64,000 nt of DNA from RUG11788 sp964578175 (GCA_964578175.1 CAZOBH010000002.1:1-64000); one strand, 5' to 3'. Positions 8,446 to 17,233 are shown, numbered from the stretch's first letter. Numbers and translations: made by a program. Notes: generated by a model not told the origin, from the sequence alone.

Positions 8446-9349
8446 AATTTGCTATTTCTTTAAATACTTCTTTATCAAAATTATGTTGAATACTTTCTAA
8501 TTCATAAAGCTTCTGAGTATTTATTAAGAAGTAATCGTGTTTTAATACATCTTTACCTGATGTAGTAATTGGGTCATCCCATGTAAGATCCAAGTGATAC
8601 CATTTATTATTAATTTTAACTGCATTCCATGCATGATTTTCACTTATTATTTTGAAATTAGGTATATTGTAATAATCTAAAAATATTGACATTGCATCAC
8701 TATATCCACCACATAAACCATATCCTTCAATAAGAGGTCCATATGCTATATCAGAACTATAATTAACTTTATGTAAATCACTTCTATCAGAATCGTATTT
8801 TGTATTAATTATAATATAATCATGTATTTTTCTAATAATATCAACACTATTTGAAGTAGTGCCAACTACATTTTTTATTATTTCTTCGGACTTTAACTTT
8901 AATTCTTTAATTTGTTTATCACTATATTGTTTATTTATAGTAAGTTCTACGATTCCTAAAGAATCAAATTTAGTTGCAATTGATGAGAAATTATTATATG
9001 GATGAACAAATGAATTTATATTAGAAAGTAGTATTTGATTATTTGAAATATCTTCAACATCTTTTATACATTCATCATAATCACATTTAAATATAAAACT
9101 TTCCATACCACTATTAACAATAGTGTAATATATATTCATTAAATGATTATAGTTTTTAGCTTCAAAATCATTTGTAATCTGTACGTAAGAATAATCTGTA
9201 GCTCTATAATATTCATTTGGTTTTAATTCACTTATTTCAACATCGTCTAACATTTTTTGAAATACAAATTCTGTAATATTATCTCTAAAAATATATCCAC
9301 CTATAAAGATAATACTAACTATAATCAAAAAGCATAATAGTTTCTTCAT
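8444..9349 (-). CDS. Membrane-anchored transglutaminase-like cysteine peptidase-fold protein
   Basis: About 301 residues with an N-terminal signal anchor (LLCFLIIVSIIFIGGYIF) and a C-terminal transglutaminase-like domain outside the cell. The Cys-His-Asp triad is complete: GYGLCGGYS (Cys ~213), ENHAWNAVKI (His ~239) and YHLDLTWDD (Asp ~254). Bacterial members act as peptidases or cross-linkers on cell-wall and surface proteins. The start at 9349 (MKKLLCF) is chosen because AGGTG lies 6 nt upstream; a GTG at 9358 is part of that ribosome site. It is a single gene between two terminators. The substrate is unknown. Confidence 0.8.
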   Translation of the reverse strand: MKKLLCFLIIVSIIFIGGYIFRDNITEFVFQKMLDDVEISELKPNEYYRATDYSYVQITNDFEAKNYNHLMNIYYTIVNSGMESFIFKCDYDECIKDVEDISNNQILLSNINSFVHPYNNFSSIATKFDSLGIVELTINKQYSDKQIKELKLKSEEIIKNVVGTTSNSVDIIRKIHDYIIINTKYDSDRSDLHKVNYSSDIAYGPLIEGYGLCGGYSDAMSIFLDYYNIPNFKIISENHAWNAVKINNKWYHLDLTWDDPITTSGKDVLKHDYFLINTQKLYELESIQHNFDKEVFKEIAN

Positions 9350-9387
9350 CATATTCACCTAAAGTAATTGTATCTTATTTTAATAAT

Positions 9388-9411
9388 AAAAAAAAGAGTA
9401 ATTTATTACTC
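9388..9411 (-). terminator. rpsT terminator
   Basis: On the minus strand GAGTAA-TAAA-TTACTC is followed by eight T residues. The stem overlaps the rpsT stop codon. Confidence 0.8.
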
Positions 9412-9669
9412 CATATTATTTAATTTTTTTGTTAATCTTGATTTTAATCTGGCAGCTTTATTAGCATGAATTAAATTATTTTTTAAAGCTTTATCTATTT
9501 TTTGAATAGCTGTATTTAAAGCAACTTTAGCTTCGTCTTTTTTTCCTTCATTTACTAATTTTTCGAATTTTTTAATTGCAGTTCTTCTAGCTGAATCAAT
9601 TGTATTATTATCTACTGCTTTCTTTCTACTAGTGATGATTCTTTTTTTAGCACTTTTTATATTTGCCAT
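9406..9669 (-). CDS. rpsT: 30S ribosomal protein S20
   Basis: 87 residues, basic and helical, starting MANIKSAKKRI as in nearly all S20 proteins and continuing with SARRTAIKKFEK and LIHANKAARLKSRL. S20 binds the 5' domain of 16S rRNA early in 30S assembly. The start is set at 9669 because GAGGTG lies 6 nt upstream; an in-frame GTG at 9678 belongs to that ribosome site and would add MKN wrongly. It is a single-gene unit with its own terminator. Confidence 0.97.
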   Translation of the reverse strand: MANIKSAKKRIITSRKKAVDNNTIDSARRTAIKKFEKLVNEGKKDEAKVALNTAIQKIDKALKNNLIHANKAARLKSRLTKKLNNME

Positions 9670-9756
9670 ATTTTTCACCTCGCTTCTTCAACTAATAGTA
9701 ATTTTAACAAAAAAACTGATAAAAATCAACAAATAATATAAATACAATTTAAATAA

Positions 9757-9785
9757 TTGAATGAGTTTTGAATTTATTGTATAAT
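9757..9785 (+). promoter_or_regulatory. Sigma-A type promoter for the surface-protein cluster
   Basis: TTGAAT at 9757-9762 and TATAAT at 9780-9785 are 17 bp apart, 25 bp before the first gene of the 9.8-15 kb cluster. Confidence 0.75.
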
Positions 9786-9809
9786 TTTTATGATAGGGTG
9801 TGATTTAGT

Positions 9810-11006
9810 GTGAAGAAAATTTTGGGACTTATCTTAATTTTAATCGGAGTTATTTTAATCGGTTCAGGCATTTTTATTCAATTAAATTCAAAAAAAGAGA
9901 ATAAAGATGTTGTTGTAGATACATCATTTAAAAGAGTAAATAATTTTAATGGTGAAGAATTAGGAACTAATTCTAAAATGATTAATAGTTATTATAATGA
10001 TTATAACTACAATATCTATAATTTTAGTTATCCAGATATTGTCCACGAATATAATTTATCTAATACTTTTAAAAGTTTTGAGTCAGTAGATGGTAATGTA
10101 AAAATAACTATTAAAAACGAAAATGATACACTAAACACTTATTTAAATAAATTTAAAACTAAATTAATCTCGTATAAAGATGATGAATATATTAGTAATT
10201 TAGAAGATACTGGTATACTTTCAAGAACTATAGATGGTGTTACATATAAATATTTAGAATGGAATTATTCTTCTGGAATTGATCCTAAATTCTCTTCAAA
10301 TTATGATGAATGGAGAGTGGGAATTGAAGTTAATATATCGACTGACGAAGGAGTAAAAACTCAAACTATTGTGGTTGAAATTACAGCTAAGAATGGAGTT
10401 ATGTCTACTAAAGCAATAGATAATATAATGAAAAGTATAAAAGTAGAAGAGAAAAAAGCTGTATATAAACGTTTTAAAGAAGAAGGAAACTACTTAGTTG
10501 GTTTCTTACAACAAAATAAATATAAAGAATATGAACATGGTTATAAATTGAATTTTAAAATACCTAAAACTATTCCTGAAATTGATTCAATAACTAGTAA
10601 TGTTTACGCAACTGAATTATTAAATGAAACTCCACAAGATAAAAAGACAATTATTTATTCAATAGATAAAGTTAGTTCAAATAATACTATAGAATCAACT
10701 AGTTTATCTTATTACAAAATAGATCAAAGTTCATATAAAGAAAGTGATACAAGAAAAAATATATCTTTAACTAAACCTAAATTTGTTAAGCTAAATGGAA
10801 AAGATATTTATTATTATAGACTAGAATATGATCTATATAGTAATAAAAAGTATACATCTACTTATAAAAAACTAGAAGCTTTTTGCGAAATAGGAGATAA
10901 ATTATATTTGAAAGTAATAATATCATTTACTAATTCCGATAAAAAACAAGATATTACAGAAGATTTCCTTGCTCAATATTTAAACTATGAAGTGGAGGAA
11001 TACTAA
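9810..11006 (+). CDS. Membrane-anchored extracytoplasmic protein, unknown function
   Basis: 398 residues starting at GTG (MKKILGLILILIGVILIG), one N-terminal membrane helix to about residue 28, and a long hydrophilic Asn/Lys/Ser/Tyr-rich outer part. There is no lipobox cysteine, so it is probably held by the uncleaved helix. The outside may be two repeats of one fold: residues ~60-210 and ~220-398 both begin with a YxxxY.L.F/N.P pattern and end in segments with TYKK or TQTIVVEI-like strands; this is weak. I do not recognise a family. It is the first gene of a cluster in which the next gene starts 1 bp after its stop. Confidence 0.7.
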   Translation: MKKILGLILILIGVILIGSGIFIQLNSKKENKDVVVDTSFKRVNNFNGEELGTNSKMINSYYNDYNYNIYNFSYPDIVHEYNLSNTFKSFESVDGNVKITIKNENDTLNTYLNKFKTKLISYKDDEYISNLEDTGILSRTIDGVTYKYLEWNYSSGIDPKFSSNYDEWRVGIEVNISTDEGVKTQTIVVEITAKNGVMSTKAIDNIMKSIKVEEKKAVYKRFKEEGNYLVGFLQQNKYKEYEHGYKLNFKIPKTIPEIDSITSNVYATELLNETPQDKKTIIYSIDKVSSNNTIESTSLSYYKIDQSSYKESDTRKNISLTKPKFVKLNGKDIYYYRLEYDLYSNKKYTSTYKKLEAFCEIGDKLYLKVIISFTNSDKKQDITEDFLAQYLNYEVEEY

Positions 11007-11007
11007 T

Positions 11008-12207
11008 ATGTATTGTCCTAAATGTGGTAATGTACTAGATGATAATTCAAAGTTTTGTCCTAGATGTGGTTATAGAGTAGGGAATGATAGTACTAAAGAA
11101 ATAAATATTGGAGTTATAAAAGATTTAAGTAAAAAGAGTGATTTAAATGTAGTTAAACCTAAAAAGAATAATGTTAATAATGGTAACGTAGTAGTTGCTC
11201 TTTTACTAGTGATTATAATTATAATTTTAGTATTTATTTTAGCAGTTGCTATTAAGAATAATAGAAGAGTAACGACTAAACAAGATATAAATGAATATTG
11301 TAAAACTCATTCAACAGATACTATTTGTGGTAATAAAGAAGAAGAAAAAAATGATTTTGATGTTTTAGACTTTTCTAGTTATAGTTTTGATGTATCAACT
11401 TCAAAAGAAGGATTTGTAAATCAAGTAAAAGATGCTTTAACTTCTAAAGAAGAAGAAGGAAATAAATATTGTAATAATACTACATATACTAAATTGAATT
11501 CTCATTTAGATAAATCACTTAATTTAAATTATTCATATACTTGTAATGTAGATGAAATTTATATGAATAATGTAGTAAATAGACTTAATGATTTTTATAG
11601 GGAATTAAAGATACCAGAAGCATTAGTTAATTCATATCTAGTTGGTAGAAGAGAACCTCAAGTATATGCAGACTTTAGTTTTAAAATATTAGGATTTAAT
11701 GAAAATTATTATGGTTATATAAAAAGAATATATATTAATTCTAATACTTTTAGTGATTATGATATAGTAAAGAAATCTTATGAAAGAGATTTAACTTCTA
11801 AATTCCATCCAAAGAATTCTAAACCAGAAGATGTTATAGTTCATGAAACTGCTCATGCTTTAGATTATTACATATTTACTAAAAAGATGAATATAGAAAA
11901 TCTAGTAATAGATGATACTTCTAAATATGGAAGTATGATAGATAGTTGGAATAATCAAACATATTCAACTCAAGTTGTTAAAGAAGCTGTAAAAAGAGTA
12001 AATGATAAATTAAGAGCAGAAGGAAAGAACGCAAGAACTGAAATTAGTTTAAGAGAAGAAATAAGTGGATACGCTAAACAACTTTATGCAGAAACTTTCG
12101 CTGAGGCTATGGTTGATTATTTCGTAAATAAAGATAATGCTTCTCCTTTATCAATAGAAATGTATAAAATAGTAGAACAAGATTTAATTTCTTTAGGAGG
12201 TAAATAA
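11008..12207 (+). CDS. Zinc-ribbon, membrane-anchored HExxH metallopeptidase
   Basis: 399 residues in three parts. MYCPKCGN with FCPRCG (Cys 3, 6, 17, 20) is a cytoplasmic zinc ribbon. Residues ~58-80 form one strongly hydrophobic helix. The outer part holds VIVHETAHALDYY (HExxH at ~279-283) and, about 80 residues on, YAETFAEAMVDYF, which can supply the third glutamate ligand. This layout matches gluzincin-type zinc peptidases; similarity to the anthrax lethal-factor-like (ATLF) group is an inference from the HExxH..LD and ETFAE spacing. The start at 11008 is preferred over 10987 because GGAGG is 9 nt upstream and the Cys motif then opens the protein. It could process neighbouring surface proteins. 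Confidence 0.72.
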   Translation: MYCPKCGNVLDDNSKFCPRCGYRVGNDSTKEINIGVIKDLSKKSDLNVVKPKKNNVNNGNVVVALLLVIIIIILVFILAVAIKNNRRVTTKQDINEYCKTHSTDTICGNKEEEKNDFDVLDFSSYSFDVSTSKEGFVNQVKDALTSKEEEGNKYCNNTTYTKLNSHLDKSLNLNYSYTCNVDEIYMNNVVNRLNDFYRELKIPEALVNSYLVGRREPQVYADFSFKILGFNENYYGYIKRIYINSNTFSDYDIVKKSYERDLTSKFHPKNSKPEDVIVHETAHALDYYIFTKKMNIENLVIDDTSKYGSMIDSWNNQTYSTQVVKEAVKRVNDKLRAEGKNARTEISLREEISGYAKQLYAETFAEAMVDYFVNKDNASPLSIEMYKIVEQDLISLGGK

Positions 12208-12208
12208 G

Positions 12209-13912
12209 ATGAAAAGAAAGATATTATTATCAATAATCTTATTATTATTAATCTTTTCAGTTATAAGCTTTTTTACCTATAGTGAAAAGAAAGATTTTAA
12301 TTTAAATATAGATCTTGATAAAGAAACAGATAATATTTCATATAAATTAACTAGTTTAGATAATAAATATGATTTAAAAGATAAAGATAATTATAAATTA
12401 AAAAATAAGGATAAAGAAGAAGTTATAAAACTAGTAAAGGCTATGTTAAAAGATTTTAATAAAGCATCAACTGTAAGTTATAAAGAATATGTAGCTTTAA
12501 TTGAAAGTCATGAAGTAAGATTTCCATCAGTTAAAATAGGTGATGTATTCTTTGAACAAGATGATTATAAAAAATGGCAAGAAAATAATACTGTGTTTCT
12601 TTCATATTCTATGATGTTTCATAATAGAGAAATGAAATATAAATCAATAAAAGATATAGTTATTACATATGCATCTAATAAGAGAATAATTGTTAAAGCA
12701 TATCTTGATGATGTTTCATTATCTTATAGTGATAAAGCTTATTATATAGACTCTATCGTTGAATTTGAATGCGTTTATGAAAAAGAAAGTAAAATGTATA
12801 AAATTAATTCAATGAAATGGGAATGGGTAAATGATATTAACAAGTATTATAATCAAGTAGATAAAGAAGAAAGAGATATAAATAATAAAAATGCTAATGT
12901 ATTAAATAATAAATCTAGTTATATACCAACATCAGATCCATCAATAAATTATGATAAATTAAAAAAATTATCTAGTTCAGTAACTAATAAGATATACGAA
13001 GATAATAAAGATAAAGTAGCTGTTATAGCGAGTGTTAATAATTCTGGTATAGCATCAGGAAATTCTACAGGATTTTTTATAAGAAGTGGTGTTTTAGTAA
13101 CTACTTATGATTCATTTGTAGATATGGTAGATAATGGATCTACTAGATACTATGCTGATATAAATGGCCAAGTAGAAGAAATACAAGGAGTAGTAGCGGC
13201 TTATCCAAATCTTAATTTAATTATTCTTAAATTAAAAAAAGAAACAAAATTACCTGTTCAGTTAGGAAACTATAAAGATTTAGAAAAAGATGATCCCGTT
13301 GTTATTATAAGTAGTTCATTAGGTCTTACTTCAATGATTAAATCAGGTACTTATTTTGATAGTTATAATGATAATATTAAGGTACTTAGAACTTCACTTC
13401 CTCTTTCAAATGGAGATAATGGAAGTCCTATATTTAATACTAGTGGTCAAGTAATAGGAATTAATAATAATGTATCTAAAAATATTAATGAGTATTCAAG
13501 TGGCTTAAATAATGCAATAGATGTTAATGTATTAAAACCTATTATAGATAAATTACAAGATCAAGATTTTTCTGATATTAAAGTAATTAAACTAAGCAAT
13601 TTATCTAATGAATCATTAAAAGTAATAAATAAAGTTTCTAAAAATAAATGGAATAAATATCAAAAAATAACTCAAATAACTGAATATTTACCAGTACAAT
13701 TATATAGTGCATATACTAGTGGAAAATATATGATTATTAGATATAAAAATCAAGATAATATTATAGATAATAATGGAGCTATATCTTTATATAAAACTAA
13801 GTTAAAAGAAGAAGGATATAAAGAAGATTCTGATATCTTATCAAAAGATAATATAAAAATTACTATTAAAGATTCTTTAGGATATATAGTCCTAATAGTA
13901 GAAGGAGTTTAA
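12209..13912 (+). CDS. Membrane-anchored trypsin/HtrA-fold protein without catalytic triad
   Basis: 567 residues: one N-terminal helix (ILLSIILLLLIFSVISFF), an Asp/Lys/Asn-rich region, then a chymotrypsin-like double barrel at ~265-455. The fold follows HtrA: STGFFIRSGVLVTTYDSF stands for GSGFIxxxGxILTNxHV, YPNLNLIILKL for DIAVLKI, and NGDNGSPIFN followed by GQVIGIN for GNSGGPLxN with GxVIGIN. In each place the catalytic residue is gone: His becomes Tyr/Asp, Asp becomes Asn, Ser becomes Asn. It is therefore probably a binding pseudoprotease. A further ~100-residue domain follows. It begins 1 bp after the metallopeptidase stop behind GGAGG and is surely co-expressed with it. Confidence 0.7.
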   Translation: MKRKILLSIILLLLIFSVISFFTYSEKKDFNLNIDLDKETDNISYKLTSLDNKYDLKDKDNYKLKNKDKEEVIKLVKAMLKDFNKASTVSYKEYVALIESHEVRFPSVKIGDVFFEQDDYKKWQENNTVFLSYSMMFHNREMKYKSIKDIVITYASNKRIIVKAYLDDVSLSYSDKAYYIDSIVEFECVYEKESKMYKINSMKWEWVNDINKYYNQVDKEERDINNKNANVLNNKSSYIPTSDPSINYDKLKKLSSSVTNKIYEDNKDKVAVIASVNNSGIASGNSTGFFIRSGVLVTTYDSFVDMVDNGSTRYYADINGQVEEIQGVVAAYPNLNLIILKLKKETKLPVQLGNYKDLEKDDPVVIISSSLGLTSMIKSGTYFDSYNDNIKVLRTSLPLSNGDNGSPIFNTSGQVIGINNNVSKNINEYSSGLNNAIDVNVLKPIIDKLQDQDFSDIKVIKLSNLSNESLKVINKVSKNKWNKYQKITQITEYLPVQLYSAYTSGKYMIIRYKNQDNIIDNNGAISLYKTKLKEEGYKEDSDILSKDNIKITIKDSLGYIVLIVEGV

Positions 13913-13913
13913 T

Positions 13914-14426
13914 ATGAAGATAAAGTTAAATATAAAAATAATATCTTTTTCAATTATAGCTCTGATAATAATATTTATATTAATAGGTTTAATAGTTAAG
14001 AATGTAGCAGTAAAAAACTTTGAAATAAATACGTATAAAGATAATAATATTACATTTAAATATGATTCTAATTTTGAAATAAATAATAATAATGATGACT
14101 ATGTAGAATTAAATAATAATGATAATACTGCTACAATAGTTATAAAGAATCTAGATGGAAATGAATTAAATGCCGATATTGCAAAAAATATTGCTTATCA
14201 AGTAATAGATAAAGATAAGTATATAGAAACATATAATAATTATGAAAATAATAGATATATTTATCTATTTGAAAACTATAATCAAGGTAAACAAATAGAA
14301 GTTATTAGTTTTATTATGAAGAAAAAACTATATATAGTTATTTATGAATCTAATTCTGATAGTTTTGATTTATATATTGAATCTTTAAATATAATATTAG
14401 ATTCATTGAAAGTTATAGGTGATTAG
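13914..14426 (+). CDS. Membrane-anchored small extracytoplasmic protein, unknown
   Basis: 170 residues with one N-terminal helix (IISFSIIALIIIFILIGLIV) and an outer domain of alternating strands (FKYDSNFEIN, YVELNNNDNTATIVIKNL, YIYLFENYNQGKQIEVISFIM, KLYIVIYES). The strand pattern resembles the PsbP-like or DUF-type lipoprotein folds, and the C-terminal domain of the protein at 15012 has a similar plan (short strands, then a final helix); this is suggestive only. It begins 1 bp after the previous stop and ends directly against the next start, so it is part of the same operon. Confidence 0.65.
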   Translation: MKIKLNIKIISFSIIALIIIFILIGLIVKNVAVKNFEINTYKDNNITFKYDSNFEINNNNDDYVELNNNDNTATIVIKNLDGNELNADIAKNIAYQVIDKDKYIETYNNYENNRYIYLFENYNQGKQIEVISFIMKKKLYIVIYESNSDSFDLYIESLNIILDSLKVIGD

Positions 14427-14945
14427 ATGAAGAAAAAAATAATAATATTTTTAGTAATTTTTATAGTTTCTGTATTAGTAGTAGTTTCTTTATTCTTATT
14501 TAATAATAGTAAAAAAGAGGAAAAAGAATTTATTAATATAAAAATTGATAAATGTAGTTTTGATATATTAAAAGATTATGGATATAAATATGACAAAGAT
14601 AAGAAAGTTGGTATGTTTACAAACAAAATGTTTATTAAATCATATATATTTGTTTCAGATCAAAAGTATTCAAGTTTAATAAATTCTAGTTCTTACTATT
14701 ATGATATGGGTGGAGAAGAAAAAGATACTGTTGTAAATGAATTTCAAATAAATGAGTATAATGCTTTTACTAATGAAAAATTAGTATATTATGATGATAA
14801 GGATTCAAATGATAATTTAGTAATTATACTAGTTGAATTAAAAGAAGATAAAACATTAGTAATTCAATATCAAATAGAGGAAAATCAAGATAATTATAAA
14901 GTATTAGAAAATGTTAAAGAAGGACTTAATAATTTAAAGAGTTAA
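14427..14945 (+). CDS. Membrane-anchored small extracytoplasmic protein, unknown
   Basis: 172 residues with an N-terminal helix (IIIFLVIFIVSVLVVVSLFLF) followed by an acidic, Lys/Asp/Asn-rich outer domain. The outer part has the same order as its neighbour at 13914: a strand near FDILKDYGYKYD, a middle part with NEFQINEYNAFTNEKLVYY, then LVIILVELKEDKTLVIQYQI and a last helix KVLENVKEGLNNLK. The two may be distant paralogues. Start codon and previous stop are adjacent, with AGGTGAT as ribosome site. No motif that assigns a function is visible. Confidence 0.65.
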   Translation: MKKKIIIFLVIFIVSVLVVVSLFLFNNSKKEEKEFINIKIDKCSFDILKDYGYKYDKDKKVGMFTNKMFIKSYIFVSDQKYSSLINSSSYYYDMGGEEKDTVVNEFQINEYNAFTNEKLVYYDDKDSNDNLVIILVELKEDKTLVIQYQIEENQDNYKVLENVKEGLNNLKS

Positions 14946-14953
14946 TAGAGTTA

Positions 14954-14982
14954 TTGAAAAAAGTTAAAAAAAGTAATATGAT
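14954..14982 (+). promoter_or_regulatory. Promoter before the second zinc-ribbon gene
   Basis: TTGAAA at 14954-14959 and TATGAT at 14977-14982 are 17 bp apart, in the 66-bp gap before the gene at 15012, so that gene has its own promoter. Confidence 0.6.
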
Positions 14983-15011
14983 ATATTTATAATAGAAAGG
15001 AGTTTGTAATT

Positions 15012-15872
15012 ATGAATTGTCCAAAATGTGGAGCTCAACTTAAAGAAGGAGATAAATTTTGTCAAGTATGTGGAAGTGTAATTGAAGAAACTACTCAACC
15101 TGCAGCCGCACCAGTACAAGAACCAACTGTTCAAGCTGAGGCAGCTGCACCTGTTGCACCAGTAACACCAGAACCTACACCAGCACCTCAAGCACCAACA
15201 CCTACAATTACATCAGGACCAGCATTAACTAGCGATAATACTCAAGGAGTACCTCAAAAGAAAAATAACACAGTTGTTATGATATTAGTTGCTGTAGTAT
15301 TATTCTTAGTTGGTTTTGCAATTGCTTACTTTGTGTTTGGTTCAAACGGAAGTAGCAATAATAATGGAGGATCAACAGGAGGAAATTCAACTCCAGCAAC
15401 ACCAGTAGTTCAAAAGAAGACTACAACTACAACAATTGGTGAGTTTAAAGTTGAATTACCTGAAGGATATGGAGTATCAATTGAAAAAAATAATCCATAC
15501 TTTTATAAGAATGATAATAGTGTTTATGGTACATTTGAAAAAACAACTGGAAATATTTTAAACGCTGATGAAACAACTATGGCAGCATATTTCCAACAAA
15601 AAGGTTTAGTAGGATCTACTGGATCTAAAACAACTGTAAACGGAAAAAATGCTATTATTATCCACGGAACATATAATAATTATGAAGAAGATATAATTTA
15701 TGTTCAAGCTGATCCAGTAAATGTTATCTGTGGTGAAATTATGTATTATACTGCAGGTGACTATAGTAAAGAAAAAGACAATGCACAAGGAATTTATGGA
15801 ACAGCAAGTATTGTTGAAACTACATCAAATGCAAAAACAGGTGGATTAATGCCAAAAGAAGCCTTAAAATAA
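15012..15872 (+). CDS. Zinc-ribbon single-pass membrane protein with Pro/Ala/Thr linker
   Basis: 286 residues. MNCPKCG and FCQVCG (Cys 3, 6, 17, 20) form a cytoplasmic zinc ribbon; residues ~25-80 are a Pro/Ala/Glu/Thr-rich flexible linker; residues ~86-107 are a membrane helix; then a Ser/Gly/Asn linker and a C-terminal outer domain (GEFKVELPEGYGVSIEKN to KDNAQGIYGTASIV). The zinc-ribbon, linker, helix, outer-domain order equals that of the peptidase at 11008, so the two probably share a partner inside the cell. Codon use is more G+C-rich in the linker because of Pro and Ala. It has its own promoter and terminator, suggesting high expression. The ligand is unknown. Confidence 0.75.
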   Translation: MNCPKCGAQLKEGDKFCQVCGSVIEETTQPAAAPVQEPTVQAEAAAPVAPVTPEPTPAPQAPTPTITSGPALTSDNTQGVPQKKNNTVVMILVAVVLFLVGFAIAYFVFGSNGSSNNNGGSTGGNSTPATPVVQKKTTTTTIGEFKVELPEGYGVSIEKNNPYFYKNDNSVYGTFEKTTGNILNADETTMAAYFQQKGLVGSTGSKTTVNGKNAIIIHGTYNNYEEDIIYVQADPVNVICGEIMYYTAGDYSKEKDNAQGIYGTASIVETTSNAKTGGLMPKEALK

Positions 15873-15880
15873 TACAAAAT

Positions 15881-15922
15881 AAAAAAGAACCATCGGTGAG
15901 AGAGTAAATGGTTCTTTTTTTT
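15881..15922 (+). terminator. Terminator after zinc-ribbon gene
   Basis: AAGAACCAT at 15885-15893 pairs with ATGGTTCTT at 15908-15916 around a 14-nt loop and is followed by eight T residues. Confidence 0.85.
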
Positions 15923-15973
15923 GTACTAATTTATCTGTACATACTAAATATATCTTATTAATGTGAAAATAGT

Positions 15974-16002
15974 GTGAAAATATTATGAAAAAATAATATA
16001 AT
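15974..16002 (+). promoter_or_regulatory. Probable promoter for the rRNA methyltransferase gene
   Basis: TATAAT at 15997-16002 has a weak -35 (GTGAAA) 17 bp upstream; the gene starts 17 bp later behind AGGTG. Confidence 0.5.
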
Positions 16003-16018
16003 GTAAATAGGTGATTGC

Positions 16019-17221
16019 ATGAATAATTTAACAATTCTAAAATTAGATCATTTTGGTAGAGGTATTGCTAGAGTTGATCATGATATTTATTTTATTAGTG
16101 GAGCTTTACCTGGAGATATTGTTAATGTAGAGATAATAAAAAATAAAAAGAATATAAAAGAAGGAATAGTAAAAGAATATATTTCTAAATCTATATTACA
16201 TAAAGAAAGTAAATGTAAATATTTTAATGTATGTGGTGGATGTACTTTTTTAAATTTAGATTATCAAGAAGAATTAAAATTTAAAGAGATGAAGATTAAT
16301 GAATTAGTACATAAGATGTTAAAAGAGGATGTAAAAATAAATAGTATTATCCCTTCAACTGAATATAATTATAGAAATAAAATTACATTACATGGTAATG
16401 AAATTGGAATGTATAAAGATAAAAGTAATGAAATAGTTAAAATAGATAGATGCTATCTAATAAATGATAAAATAAATATAATTATTGATAGAATTCATAA
16501 ATATACTGATAAAAATAAAGTTAGAATAGATGAACTAACTATTAAATGTACATCTTTAAATGAAATAATGATAAGTATTTATGGTAATTTAGATTATGAT
16601 CATTTCTTAAATGAGTTTAAAGATATAAAAGTAATATATATAAATAATCAATTAGTTAGTAAAGATAGATATATTAAAGAGAAGATATTGAATAAAGAAT
16701 TTAATATTTCAAATCATTCGTTTTTTCAAGTTAATACGTATAATACTGAAAATTTATATAATTTAGTCATAAATATTATTAAAGATAAAAATTATAAAAA
16801 GGCACTAGATTTATATTGTGGTACAGGTACAATAGGAATACTCATTAGTGAATATGTAGATGAAGTAGTTGGAATAGAAGAAGTAAAAGACGCTATAACA
16901 GATGCAAATAACAATAAGGAAATAAATCAAGTTAATAATATAAGTTTTATATGTGGTAAAGTAGAAGATAATATTAATTTATTTAATGATATTGATTTAG
17001 TTATAGTTGATCCACCTAGAGCAGGACTAGATATAAAAACAAGAGATAATATAAAAAGAATAAATCCTGATACAATTATTTACGTATCATGTGATCCTGC
17101 TACTTTAATGAGAGATTTAAATGATTTAAAAGATAAATACTTAATAAAAGAAATAACACCAGTTGATATGTTTCCTAAGACATATCATTGCGAGAGTGTC
17201 TGTATATTAGAAAGAAAGTAA
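16019..17221 (+). CDS. rlmCD: 23S rRNA (uracil-5-)-methyltransferase, RlmCD/RumA type
   Basis: 400 residues. An N-terminal TRAM-like stretch (HFGRGIARVDHDIYFISGAL) is followed by the iron-sulfur motif CKYFNVCGGC (Cys 66, 72, 75; the fourth is probably in KIDRCYL), then the SAM domain with SFFQVN, LDLYCGTGTIGI, VDPPRAGL and the catalytic cysteine in YVSCDPATL. The family adds the 5-methyl group to uridines of 23S rRNA; in Bacillus RlmCD modifies U747 and U1939. It ends 12 bp before the ITPase-like gene. A 15-bp copy of its last codons (17186-17200) recurs at 17956, which shows that a second family member once lay downstream. Confidence 0.9.
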   Translation: MNNLTILKLDHFGRGIARVDHDIYFISGALPGDIVNVEIIKNKKNIKEGIVKEYISKSILHKESKCKYFNVCGGCTFLNLDYQEELKFKEMKINELVHKMLKEDVKINSIIPSTEYNYRNKITLHGNEIGMYKDKSNEIVKIDRCYLINDKINIIIDRIHKYTDKNKVRIDELTIKCTSLNEIMISIYGNLDYDHFLNEFKDIKVIYINNQLVSKDRYIKEKILNKEFNISNHSFFQVNTYNTENLYNLVINIIKDKNYKKALDLYCGTGTIGILISEYVDEVVGIEEVKDAITDANNNKEINQVNNISFICGKVEDNINLFNDIDLVIVDPPRAGLDIKTRDNIKRINPDTIIYVSCDPATLMRDLNDLKDKYLIKEITPVDMFPKTYHCESVCILERK

Positions 17222-17233
17222 GGAGAGATAAAA

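Noticed and set aside
14964..15191. Cys/Trp-rich open frame on the minus strand
   Set aside because: It is the mirror of the Pro/Ala/Thr-rich linker of the zinc-ribbon gene; no ribosome site and abnormal composition.
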